Source of the DNA: Variovorax paradoxus EPS
GTDB taxonomy: Bacteria; Pseudomonadota; Gammaproteobacteria; Burkholderiales; Burkholderiaceae_C
NCBI RefSeq assembly: GCF_000184745.1
Contig: NC_014931.1
Location: 4,588,001-4,652,000, forward strand
Direction: 5' to 3'
DNA length: 64,000 bases
Made by a program: the position numbers and the translations under genes. The notes beneath the pieces were generated by a model. That model had not been told where the DNA came from. It searched no databases and worked only from the letters and a program-made list of their open reading frames with translations. How positions within the stretch are numbered: position 1 is the stretch's first letter; the number at the start of each line of letters is the position of its first letter. Of this stretch, positions 27,639 to 36,668 are shown piece after piece.

Positions 27639-28589
27639 TCAGGGCAGCCACTGCACCCAGATCATCACGAGCGTGAGCGTGCCCAGCGCCAGCACCGTCG
27701 ACACGGCCACGCTGGCCGTGACGAGGTCTTCGGCCGTGCGGTAGCGCTGCGAGAACAGGAACACGTTGGCGCCGATGGGCAACGCCGCCGCCACCACCAT
27801 CACGGTGAGCGGGATGCCGCGCACGCCGAGCAGCCAGCCGATGCCGGCGACCAGCAGCGGATGCAGCAGGTTTTTCACGAGCGCCTGCACCAGCGCGCCG
27901 CGCCAGTGCCGCCCGATGGGCGTGAGCGCGAGCGTGATACCCACCATGACGAGCGCCACCGGGCCGAAGGCCTGGCCGAGCAACTGGATGGGCTTGTCGA
28001 TCACCTCGGGCATCACGAGCCCGGTCTGCGCGAACAGCAGGCCCGCAATGATCGGCAGCGGCACCGGGTGGATGATGGCGTTGCGCAAGGCACGCAGCAC
28101 GGTGCGCGCCATCGAGCGTTTCTCTTCGCCGCTCACCACCGCATGCTCACGCGCGACGGCCAGTTCGAGCACAAGCGTGGCACTGGTCATGAGCACCAGC
28201 GAATGCAGCGAGATGAGCGTCAGCAGCACCACCATGCCTGCCTCGCCATAGGCGAGGCCGACGAGCGCGATGCCGATCATCACGGTGTTGCTGTAGGTGT
28301 TGGCGAGCGCGAGCACCGCGGCCGTGCGGTTGAATCCGCGCAACGCGAGCGTGCCGGCGAACAGCAGGCCCGAGGCGATGAAGTAGGCGGCGACCGGCTT
28401 GAGGCTGAGCTCCTGCACATGCACCGTGCTCATCGCGCGGAACAGCAGCGCGGGCGCGAGCAGCAGGAAGATGAGGTTCGACAGGTCCTTCACCGCGTTA
28501 GCGCCGATCCATCGGCGCCTGCCGGCCAGGTAGCCCGCGGCGATGAGGATGACGACGGGGAGCAGCGAGGAGATGACGAAGGAGTTCAC
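27639..28589 (-). CDS. AEC-family transporter
   Basis: 316 residues with about 10 membrane segments in two five-helix halves, as in the auxin efflux carrier/MleP family. The opening SLLPVVILIAAGYLAGRRRW and the C-terminal LPIGANVFLFSQRY are characteristic. The start codon is GTG at 28589. Members move malate, malonate or other small acids; the substrate cannot be told. A BIME-like repeat lies upstream of the gene. Confidence 0.87.
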   Translation of the reverse strand: MNSFVISSLLPVVILIAAGYLAGRRRWIGANAVKDLSNLIFLLLAPALLFRAMSTVHVQELSLKPVAAYFIASGLLFAGTLALRGFNRTAAVLALANTYSNTVMIGIALVGLAYGEAGMVVLLTLISLHSLVLMTSATLVLELAVAREHAVVSGEEKRSMARTVLRALRNAIIHPVPLPIIAGLLFAQTGLVMPEVIDKPIQLLGQAFGPVALVMVGITLALTPIGRHWRGALVQALVKNLLHPLLVAGIGWLLGVRGIPLTVMVVAAALPIGANVFLFSQRYRTAEDLVTASVAVSTVLALGTLTLVMIWVQWLP

Positions 28590-28620
28590 GCGGCGAGGAT
28601 AGCCGAGCGATTTCTGTTGT

Positions 28621-28741
28621 CTTGCTCCTTCCCCTTCCGGGGGAAGGCCGGGATGGGGGCAAGCGGCGCTTGTGGAAGCTGCGGCCTCATCACAGGCCGC
28701 GAGCCCCCACCCCTGCCCTCCCCCGAAAGGGGAGGGAGAAA
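28621..28741. repeat. REP/BIME-like composite inverted repeat (intact copy)
   Basis: Two hairpins, CCTTCCCC/GGGGAAGG at the left and CCCTCCCC/GGGGAGGG at the right, flank a variable linker and are themselves inverted relative to each other (GATGGGGGC ... GCCCCCACCCC). It lies between the aec start and the TonB receptor stop. The same element, inverted and split by an IS110 insertion, occurs at 35381-35406 plus 36568-36662. Segment 28703-28738 is 33/36 identical to the rejoined target of that insertion. Confidence 0.8.
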
Positions 28742-28749
28742 GGCCTCGA

Positions 28750-30855
28750 TCAGAACGTCACGCGCAGCCCGACCTTCAGCGAACGCCCCGGCAACGGCGA
28801 GTTCGGATACACCGTCGTCGTCAGGATCGACGTCGGGCTGTAGGCCAGCTTGTTGGTGATGTTGTCGACGCGCGCATACCAGGTGAGGTTCGCGCGCTGC
28901 ACCTTCATGCGGTAGGAAATCGCGGCGTTCCACAGCGTGTAGGCGTCGGTCTCGCGCGCGCCGACGCTGGGCACATGGCGCTGCGCGGCGTTGTAGTCGA
29001 AGCCGAAACGCGCGCTCCACGGACCGTTGCCGTAGACCAGCGTCGCACCCGTGCGGAACGGCGCGATGCGCGGCAGCGGCTCGCCGGTGTCCAGGTTCTT
29101 CGCGCGCACCACGTCGCCGCGCCATTCGAGATCGAGCGTCGACGCATCGGGCATCGGCGCGAAACCGTCGTCGCCCAAAAGGCGCAGGTTGCCGCTCGCC
29201 TCGATGCCGGTGAAGCGCGCGCGCACGCCGCTGTAGACGTACTCGGCCAGCGTGTCGGTGGCGGCCGGGTCGGTCACCACCTGGCCTTCTTCATCGAGCG
29301 TGCGGCCCGAGGCGGTGAGGCCGATGTAGTTGCTGAAGCGCGTGACGTAGGCATTCACGCGTGCGGTGTTCGGACCCGACTTCCATTGCGCGCCGAGGTC
29401 GAAGCCCGTCGACTTTTCCTTCTTCAGGTTCGGGTCGCCGACTTCCCACGCGGCCGTCGCCACGTGCGGGCCGTTGGCGAGCAGTTCGTAGTCCTTCGGT
29501 GCGCGCTCGGTGTAGGCGAGGTTCGAGGTCAACTGCCACTGCGGCGTGAGGTTGACCAGCGCACCGAACGCCGCGCTGTGCGGATTGAAGGTGCGCTCGC
29601 CGATCGCGAAGCGGGTGACCGACGGATCGTCCGGATAGCCCAGCGAGCGGATGCGGACCTTCTCGGTGCGCGCGCCGAAGCTCAGCTTGCCCCACGAGGC
29701 GCCGTACTCTTCATAGAGGAAGAGCGCGTTGGAGCGCGTTCGGCTGTGCGGGGCGAATGCCTCCTCGCCGTCGGCGGCGAAGCGGTTGGTCTCGCTGCTG
29801 AAGCCCACGAGGCCTTCGAAGTTGCCGATCTTCTGGTGGCGCGCCTCGATGCGCAGGTCGTTGCTCATGTTCGAGAAGGTGGTGCCGGCCTCGGGACCTT
29901 CGAACTCGGTGTGGCGGTAGTTGGTGTGGCTCACCTTCGCGTGGATGCTGCTGATGATGCCGCCCGGGCGCCACTCGCCTTCGAGCGCGTAGCGGTCGGA
30001 CTTCATGCGGATGGTCACGTCGTCCTCGGCCACGGTGCCGTAGTTGCTGCGGTAGGTGCTGGCGGAGGCGCCGATCCAGCCCTGGTCGAAGAACAGCGTG
30101 CCGCCGACCGCGCCGCCGTTCGCCTCGTTGGCCGAGTTGCAGATCTTGCGGGCGCGCCAGGGCGAGCCGGGCTTCTCGCAGTTCAGGTCGATGGGCACCG
30201 AGACGTCTTTCGAGTCGCGGTTGAAGGCATCGACGTGCAGCGCGAAGCGGTCGTTGCCGCCTTCGAGCACCACGCCGCCGTTCTTTTCCTTGTTGCCGGT
30301 GGAAAAGCCCAGGTCGGCGCGGCCGCCGAAGCCGTTGATGGGTTCGGTCGGGATGCGGTTGTCGATCACGTTGACCACGCCGCCCACGGCGCTGCCGCCG
30401 TATTGCAGCGCCGAGGGGCCGCGCAGCACTTCGATGCGGTCGGTGACCAGCGCGTCGACCGGCACCGCGTGGTCGTAGCTCAGCGCCGAGGCGTCGGGCG
30501 CGCCGCCGCCGTTCTGCAGGATGCGGATGCGATCGCCGTCCTGCCCGCGGATGATCGGGCGGCTCGCGTTGGGGCCGAAGTAGCTGCTGCTCACGCCGGG
30601 CAGGTTGTTGAGCGTTTCGCCGAGCGTCGAGTCGGAACGCAGCAGGAGTTTTTCGCCCGAGAGCGTGACAGTCGGCGCGATCAGGTCGCTGGCGCCGAGC
30701 GGATTGCCGGTGACGGTGACCGCGGGCAGGCTGGCCGCATCGGCGGGCTGGGCCTGAACCTGGACTTGGGTGGTGTCCTGTGCGTGGGACGCAGCGGCGA
30801 AGGCGAGCGAAAGAACGGCGACGCCGATGGCGTTGCGACGGAAATTGGGAATCAT
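28750..30855 (-). CDS. TonB-dependent outer-membrane receptor
   Basis: 701 residues. The signal peptide ends near ASHA-Q (about 25). The plug domain has LPAVTVTGNPL, RPIIRGQDGDRIRILQNG and IEVLRGPSALQYGGSAVGGVVNVID, and a 22-strand barrel ends in LKVGLRVTF with the terminal Phe needed for outer-membrane insertion. The plug most resembles ZnuD/zinc- or copper-type receptors, suggesting metal uptake. A CEKPGSPWRARKICN loop carries two Cys. It follows a DUF2946-like gene on the same strand. No Zur site was recognised. Confidence 0.88.
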   Translation of the reverse strand: MIPNFRRNAIGVAVLSLAFAAASHAQDTTQVQVQAQPADAASLPAVTVTGNPLGASDLIAPTVTLSGEKLLLRSDSTLGETLNNLPGVSSSYFGPNASRPIIRGQDGDRIRILQNGGGAPDASALSYDHAVPVDALVTDRIEVLRGPSALQYGGSAVGGVVNVIDNRIPTEPINGFGGRADLGFSTGNKEKNGGVVLEGGNDRFALHVDAFNRDSKDVSVPIDLNCEKPGSPWRARKICNSANEANGGAVGGTLFFDQGWIGASASTYRSNYGTVAEDDVTIRMKSDRYALEGEWRPGGIISSIHAKVSHTNYRHTEFEGPEAGTTFSNMSNDLRIEARHQKIGNFEGLVGFSSETNRFAADGEEAFAPHSRTRSNALFLYEEYGASWGKLSFGARTEKVRIRSLGYPDDPSVTRFAIGERTFNPHSAAFGALVNLTPQWQLTSNLAYTERAPKDYELLANGPHVATAAWEVGDPNLKKEKSTGFDLGAQWKSGPNTARVNAYVTRFSNYIGLTASGRTLDEEGQVVTDPAATDTLAEYVYSGVRARFTGIEASGNLRLLGDDGFAPMPDASTLDLEWRGDVVRAKNLDTGEPLPRIAPFRTGATLVYGNGPWSARFGFDYNAAQRHVPSVGARETDAYTLWNAAISYRMKVQRANLTWYARVDNITNKLAYSPTSILTTTVYPNSPLPGRSLKVGLRVTF

Positions 30856-30933
30856 GGTGAACACTCGTTGAATCAATGGACGGCACGCCGTTGCCCGCAC
30901 AAGGCAGGCACGGCGACCGGAACACGGGGGGAT

Positions 30934-31320
30934 TCAGCGAGTGGAAGGCGGGCCGCGCGCGTCGAACAGCGCAACCCAGCGGGCGATGGCTTCGCCCTGC
31001 AGATAGGCAAAAGTGGCCGAGGGCAGCAGCACCGGCAGCACCACCAGCGGCACGCCGGGGGCGCTCGATCCGTGCGAGAGCTGGTCGTACAAACGGCACT
31101 CGGCGTCGGTGTGGTCGCCGAAGAGGCTGACGACGCCGTGGCCCGCATGCACATGAGCGCCCTTGTCGGCCTGGACCGTGGCCGCGGCGGCCGGCAAACC
31201 GGGCACGTGCAGCGAGCGGTGCATCACGCCCAGCGTGCCCGCGAACCACAGCGCGATCGCCAGCACGGCGAGGATCGCGCGGGTCGAGAAGCGGGGGGAT
31301 TGGCGGGTAGCGAGCTGCAC
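30934..31320 (-). CDS. DUF2946-like small membrane protein
   Basis: 128 residues from a GTG start. One N-terminal membrane helix (LAVLAIALWFAGTLGVMHRS) is followed by a His-rich segment (KGAHVHAGHG) and FGDHTDAECRLYDQL, then a second hydrophobic stretch (PLVVLPVLLPSATFAYL). The LGVMHRSLH and DHTDAECRLYDQL elements are typical of DUF2946-type proteins found beside metal TonB receptors. The His/Asp/Cys residues could bind metal. It lies 20 bases after msrA and 78 bases before the TonB receptor start. Confidence 0.68.
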   Translation of the reverse strand: MQLATRQSPRFSTRAILAVLAIALWFAGTLGVMHRSLHVPGLPAAAATVQADKGAHVHAGHGVVSLFGDHTDAECRLYDQLSHGSSAPGVPLVVLPVLLPSATFAYLQGEAIARWVALFDARGPPSTR

Positions 31321-31340
31321 GGAAACGGAGGGCTGGCGGA

Positions 31341-31892
31341 TCAGGCCTTGACGCGCGAGGCGAAGGTCTTCTGGAACTTCTCGACCTTGGGGCCGACGAC
31401 GAACGCGCAGTAACCTTGGTTCGGGTTGTTCAGGAAGTAGTCCTGGTGGTAGGGCTCGGCAGCCGAGTAGTTGGCGAGCTGCGCCACCTCGGTGACGACG
31501 GGTGCGCTATAGGTCTTGCTGGCTTCGATTTCGCGGATCACGTCTTCGGCCACCTGCTTTTGGGCATCGCTTGTGTAGTAGATGCCGCTGCGGTATTGCG
31601 TGCCGACGTCGTTGCCCTGGCGGTTGAGCGTTGTCGGGTCATGCACGACGAAGAAGATTTCCAGAATTTCGCGCAGGCTGATCTGGGCGGGATCGAATTC
31701 GAGCTTCACGACTTCGGCATGGCCGGTGCGGCCGGTGCAGACCTGCTCGTAGGTCGGGTTGACCACCTGACCGTTGCAATAACCCGACTCCACGTCGAGT
31801 ACGCCCTGCACACGGTCGAAGACCGCTTCGGTGCACCAGAAGCAGCCCCCGCCAATCACGATGGTTTCGGTGGACGACGGTGAAGAAGACAT
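31341..31892 (-). CDS. msrA: Peptide methionine sulfoxide reductase A
   Basis: 183 residues from ATG 31892 (an in-frame GTG lies two codons upstream). The catalytic GGGCFWCTEAVF motif is at the N-terminus, with GYCNGQVVNPTYEQVCTGRTGHAE and HQDYFLNNP as in MsrA. The C-terminal recycling Cys is probably that in NQGYCAFVV. It reduces Met-S-sulfoxide in proteins with thioredoxin. No signal peptide is present, so it is cytosolic. Confidence 0.95.
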   Translation of the reverse strand: MSSSPSSTETIVIGGGCFWCTEAVFDRVQGVLDVESGYCNGQVVNPTYEQVCTGRTGHAEVVKLEFDPAQISLREILEIFFVVHDPTTLNRQGNDVGTQYRSGIYYTSDAQKQVAEDVIREIEASKTYSAPVVTEVAQLANYSAAEPYHQDYFLNNPNQGYCAFVVGPKVEKFQKTFASRVKA

Positions 31893-31943
31893 GGGCACGG
31901 CTCCGGCTGGGTTGGAAAACGGCGAACCCGATATTGTCGCGGC

Positions 31944-31972
31944 TTGACGTGACGGATGCCGGTCACTACATT
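31944..31972 (+). promoter_or_regulatory. TetR-gene promoter with dyad operator in the spacer
   Basis: A -35-like TTGACG (31944-31949) and -10-like TACATT (31967-31972) are separated by 17 bases. An inverted repeat, GTGAC-N8-GTCAC (31949-31966), fills the spacer. The arrangement is that of an autorepressed TetR gene; binding would block RNA polymerase. msrA diverges from the other side. Confidence 0.5.
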
Positions 31973-31997
31973 ACTAACCCGCGAGTCATTAACCCAC

Positions 31998-32675
31998 ATG
32001 CCCACTCCCCGTTCCCTTGTCGACAAGTTCTGTCCGGTCCGCTCCAAGCGCGAACGCCGGAAGGAAGCGCGCCCCGGCGAACTGCTGGCCGCCGCGCTCG
32101 ACCTGTTCGTCGAAAAAGGCTTTGCCGCCACCCGTTCGGAAGAAGTGGCGGCGCGTGCCGGGGTCTCCAAGGGCACGCTCTTTCTGTATTTTCCGAGCAA
32201 GGAAGAGCTCTTCAAGGCCGTGATCATGGAGAACCTCGGCGGCCGCTTCACCGAGTGGAACGCCGAGTTCGAGGCTTTCGAGGGCACCACCGCCGAGATG
32301 CTGCGCTACTGCATGAATGTGTGGTGGGAGCGCGTGGGCCTGACCAAGGCCTCCGGCCTGACCAAGCTCATGATGAGCGAAGGCGGCAACTTCCCCGATC
32401 TGGCGGAGTTCTATCGCGAGCAGGTGGTGCGCCCCGGCCACGACCTGCTGCGGCGCATCCTTCAGCGCGGCATCGACCGCGGCGAATTCGCGCCGGTCGA
32501 CATCGACCATGCGATCTATTCGGTGATCGCGCCCATGGTCTTCCTGATGCTCTGGAAGCATTCGGCCATGGTCTGCGTCGACGGGGAAAGCGCCCTGGAC
32601 CCCGAGAAATTCCTCGCCACCCAGGCCGAGACGGTGCTCTACGGGCTCAGCGTGCGCCCGGGAGACAAGGCATGA
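31998..32675 (+). CDS. TetR-family transcriptional regulator
   Basis: 225 residues. The N-terminal HTH (about 25-70) contains ALDLFVEKGFAATRSEEVAA and GVSKGTLFLYFPSKEELFKA, the TetR consensus. The C-terminal helical ligand domain (TetR_C_33-like, VWWERVGLTKASGLTKLMM) is of the kind that often governs efflux genes; tolC lies four genes on. ATG 31998 follows the putative promoter/operator directly. The ligand is unknown. Confidence 0.9.
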   Translation: MPTPRSLVDKFCPVRSKRERRKEARPGELLAAALDLFVEKGFAATRSEEVAARAGVSKGTLFLYFPSKEELFKAVIMENLGGRFTEWNAEFEAFEGTTAEMLRYCMNVWWERVGLTKASGLTKLMMSEGGNFPDLAEFYREQVVRPGHDLLRRILQRGIDRGEFAPVDIDHAIYSVIAPMVFLMLWKHSAMVCVDGESALDPEKFLATQAETVLYGLSVRPGDKA

Positions 32676-32767
32676 AGAAGTCGTTTGTATGGCCGAGCGG
32701 CCCGATGGCGTCATCCGGGCCACCTAAAATTGAAGGTTTGTCCTGAGCCCACAAGGAAAGCCACGCC

Positions 32768-33445
32768 ATGAACCCCACCCCCACCCTCGAGCGCTTGCGC
32801 TTCAACATGATCGAACAGCAGATCCGCCCCTGGGATGTGCTGGACCTGGACATCCTCGACCTGCTGGCCACCATCCACCGGGAAGACTACGTGCCGGAAG
32901 CCCACCGCACGCTCTCCTTCTTCGACATGGAGCTGCCCCTCCTCGACGGCTCCGTGCCCGGCGAGATCATGCTGTCCCCCAAGGTCGAGGCCCGCATGCT
33001 GCACGACCTGAAAGTGCAGAAACATGAGTCGGTGCTCGAAATCGGCACCGGCTCGGGCTTCATGGCAGCCCTCCTCGGCGCCCGCGCCGCCCAGGTGCTG
33101 TCGCTCGAAATCAATCCCGTGCTGGCCGCCCGCGCCGCCGAGACGCTGCGCCAGAACGGCGTGAGCAACGTCGAAGTGCGCCACGCCGACGGCGCCGTGC
33201 CCCTGCCCAGCGGCCCGAGCTTCGACGTGATCGTGCTGAGCGGCTCGGTCGCCCGCATTCCGCAGAACCTGCTGGGATCGCTCAAGGTCGGCGGCCGCCT
33301 CGCCGCCATCGTGGGCGAAGAGCCGATGATGCGCGCCCACTTCGTCACCCGCTCGAGCGAAAGCAAGTGGGACACGGTCCAGCCCTGGGACACCGTGGCG
33401 CCGCGCCTCCTGAACTTCCCCGAGCCCTCGCGCTTCTCGTTCTGA
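32768..33445 (+). CDS. Protein-L-isoaspartate O-methyltransferase family protein
   Basis: 225 residues of the PCMT fold. An N-terminal MIEQQIRPWDVLD helix is followed by the SAM-binding motif I VLEIGTGSGFMAALL and motif II DVIVLSGSV. The typical PCMT active-site Ser/Thr region appears as GEIMLSPKVEARML. Members repair isoaspartyl residues, but this Burkholderiales branch always sits with a rhodanese and tolC and may have another role (the linkage is from general knowledge). It is followed 13 bases later by the rhodanese gene. Confidence 0.85.
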   Translation: MNPTPTLERLRFNMIEQQIRPWDVLDLDILDLLATIHREDYVPEAHRTLSFFDMELPLLDGSVPGEIMLSPKVEARMLHDLKVQKHESVLEIGTGSGFMAALLGARAAQVLSLEINPVLAARAAETLRQNGVSNVEVRHADGAVPLPSGPSFDVIVLSGSVARIPQNLLGSLKVGGRLAAIVGEEPMMRAHFVTRSSESKWDTVQPWDTVAPRLLNFPEPSRFSF

Positions 33446-33458
33446 GCGGGCCGCACGA

Positions 33459-33794
33459 ATGATCGACCAAGTCCGCCCCGCCGACCTTGCCGCCTGGTTC
33501 GCCCAGGACGCCGATGCCACCCCGGTGCTGCTCGATGTGCGCGAACCGTGGGAGCTGCAGACGGCGAGCGTCGCGCCCGCGGGCTTCACGCTGGTGGCGA
33601 TCCCGATGAACGAGATCCCCGGCCGCCTCGCTGAGTTGGGCGAAGGCCAGCGCATTGCCTGTCTCTGCCACCACGGCGCGCGCAGCCAGCGCGTGGCCGC
33701 GTTTTTGAACCAGAACGGCTTTGACCAGCTCGCCAACGTGGCGGGCGGCATCGACGCCTGGTCGTCGCACGACCCTACGGTCCCGCGCTACTGA
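33459..33794 (+). CDS. Single-domain rhodanese
   Basis: 111 residues, one rhodanese domain. The active-site loop is CHHGARSQR, with the cysteine that carries the persulfide, and the CH2A-like LLDVREPWEL is near the N-terminus. Cytosolic sulfurtransferase. It lies between the PCMT and TolC genes, with 22 bases to the next start, consistent with one transcript. Confidence 0.9.
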   Translation: MIDQVRPADLAAWFAQDADATPVLLDVREPWELQTASVAPAGFTLVAIPMNEIPGRLAELGEGQRIACLCHHGARSQRVAAFLNQNGFDQLANVAGGIDAWSSHDPTVPRY

Positions 33795-33816
33795 TTCTTT
33801 CCCTCAAGGACGTTCA

Positions 33817-35364
33817 ATGCCTCCAAGGCCCCGGCTTCTGCCACTTTCCGCAGCACTCGCCAGCGTTATCGCGACTCTGCTTGCACTGCCGGCCCAAGGC
33901 CAGACACTGAACGAACTCTATGACTCCGCCCGCGGCTACGACGCCACGTACCAGGGCGCCCGGGCGCAGTACGACGCGAACGTCGCGCGCGCCGCGCAGG
34001 CCAAGGCCGGCATCCTGCCGGCCGTCGGGCTCACGGCCGGCGTGAACCGCAGCAGCCTGGACATCGACACCCTCACGGGCACCAGCCGAGGTGCCAGCGC
34101 CTCGCGCGACTTCAACACGCAGAACGTCGGCATCAACGCCACGCAGCCGCTCTACCGCCCCGCCAACTGGGCCACCTACGAGCAGGGCAAGCGCCAGACG
34201 GAGATCGCGCTGGCGGTGCTCACCACCGCCGAGCAGGACCTGATCGTGCGCGTGAGCCAGGCGTACTTCGATGTGCTCGCAAGCCAGGACAGTCTGGCGC
34301 TGGTGCGTGCGCAAAAGGTCGCCGTGGCCGAACAGCTCGCGTCGGCCAAGCGCAACTTCGAAGTCGGCACCTCCACCATCACCGACTCGCGCGAAGCCCA
34401 GGCCCGCTACGACCTGGTGATCGCGCAGGAGATCGCCGCCGAGAACGACCTGCAGGTCAAGAAGATCGTGCTCGACCAACTCGTCGGCCGCCCCGGCAGC
34501 GTGCCGGTGCCGCTGGCCGTGCCGGTCGTGCTGCCGACTGCCCAACCCGCGGACATCAACGCCTGGGTCGCGCAGGCCGACGAGGTGCATCCCGCGATCC
34601 AGCAGGCGCGCCTCGGACTCGATGTGGCTGGGCTCGAAGTGCAGAAGGCGCAGGCCGGCCACAAGCCCACGCTCGACGCCAACCTGGGCTACAACGTCAC
34701 GCGCAACCCGACGGGCACCAGTACCAGCACCGTGGGCACGCGCGTCAACGCCGCCACGGTCGGTGTCACGTTCAACCTGCCGCTCTTCGCGGGCTTTGCG
34801 ACCGAGAACCGCATCAAGGAAACACTGGCGCTCGAAGACCAGTCGCGCAGCGTGCTCGACGGCACCCGGCGCAGCGTGGCCCAGGCCACGCGCGCGGCGT
34901 ACCTCGGCCTCGTGTCGGGTGCGGGCCAGGTGAAAGCGCTGGAAGCGGCCGAGGCCTCGAGCCAGAGCGCGCTCGATGCCAACAAGCTCGGCTACCAGGT
35001 GGGCGTGCGCATCAACATCGACGTGCTCAACTCGCAGAGCCAGCTGTTCCAGACCAAGCGCGATCTCGCGCAGGCGCGCTACAACGTGCTGCTGGGCAAC
35101 CTGAAGCTGCGCCAGGCCAACGGCACGCTGACGACGGCGGACATGAACGCGATCAACGCGACGCTGGCGAGCAACGGGAGCACGCCGGCGGTGCCCTCGG
35201 TCACGACGACGCCGGATCGTTCGCCTGCGCCGTCTTCGACGACGGTGACGCCGCCCAGCATTCCGGTGGTGCCGCCAGTGCCGGTGCAGCCGTTCAACCC
35301 GACGCCTCCGACGATGCCGACGGCTCCGGTGCCGCCGGTGATCGTGAATCCGCCGGTGCGCTGA
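33817..35364 (+). CDS. TolC-family outer-membrane efflux channel
   Basis: 515 residues. The signal peptide ends near AQG-Q (about 28). Two OEP repeats follow, with TolC-like LNELYDSARGYDATY, YRPANWATYEQGK, AYFDVLASQDSLALV and the second-half RAAYLGLVSGAGQVKALEAA. About 55 residues at the C-terminus form a Pro/Thr/Val-rich tail (after NATLASNG) beyond the normal fold, probably periplasmic. TolC joins inner-membrane pumps to the outer membrane; no pump gene is adjacent. ATG 33817 is preceded by TCAAGGACG. Confidence 0.88.
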   Translation: MPPRPRLLPLSAALASVIATLLALPAQGQTLNELYDSARGYDATYQGARAQYDANVARAAQAKAGILPAVGLTAGVNRSSLDIDTLTGTSRGASASRDFNTQNVGINATQPLYRPANWATYEQGKRQTEIALAVLTTAEQDLIVRVSQAYFDVLASQDSLALVRAQKVAVAEQLASAKRNFEVGTSTITDSREAQARYDLVIAQEIAAENDLQVKKIVLDQLVGRPGSVPVPLAVPVVLPTAQPADINAWVAQADEVHPAIQQARLGLDVAGLEVQKAQAGHKPTLDANLGYNVTRNPTGTSTSTVGTRVNAATVGVTFNLPLFAGFATENRIKETLALEDQSRSVLDGTRRSVAQATRAAYLGLVSGAGQVKALEAAEASSQSALDANKLGYQVGVRINIDVLNSQSQLFQTKRDLAQARYNVLLGNLKLRQANGTLTTADMNAINATLASNGSTPAVPSVTTTPDRSPAPSSTTVTPPSIPVVPPVPVQPFNPTPPTMPTAPVPPVIVNPPVR

Positions 35365-35380
35365 ACGAGGGTTAGGTCTT

Positions 35381-35406
35381 TTCTTCTCCCTCCCCTTCCG
35401 GGGGAG
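35381..35406. repeat. Left fragment of BIME-like repeat interrupted by IS110
   Basis: CCCTCCCCTTCCGGGGGAG is the first hairpin of the composite repeat, cut within its 3' arm. Joining 35406 to 36568 restores CCGGGGGAGGGTCGGGG, matching the reverse complement of the intact copy at 28703-28738 (33/36). Confidence 0.8.
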
Positions 35407-35421
35407 CAACCGTGTCAATAC

Positions 35422-36567
<1,146 letters not shown>

Positions 36568-36662
36568 GGTCGGGGTGGGGGCACGACGGCTACGACCCCT
36601 ACACAGCGCTCGTTGGGCGCTTGCCCCCATCCCAGCCTTCCCCCTGAAGGGGAAGGAGCAAA
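36568..36662. repeat. Right fragment of BIME-like repeat interrupted by IS110
   Basis: It runs from GGTCGGGGTGGGGGC through a variable linker to the second hairpin CCTTCCCC-CTGAA-GGGGAAGG. The last 45 bases are nearly the reverse complement of the first 45 of the intact copy at 28621, so the two copies are in opposite orientation. The waaA stop lies just beyond at 36669. Confidence 0.78.
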
Positions 36663-36668
36663 GCGGGT

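Noticed and set aside
30856..30933. Zur or Fur box before the TonB receptor
   Set aside because: No AT-rich palindrome of the expected form is present in the 78-base gap.
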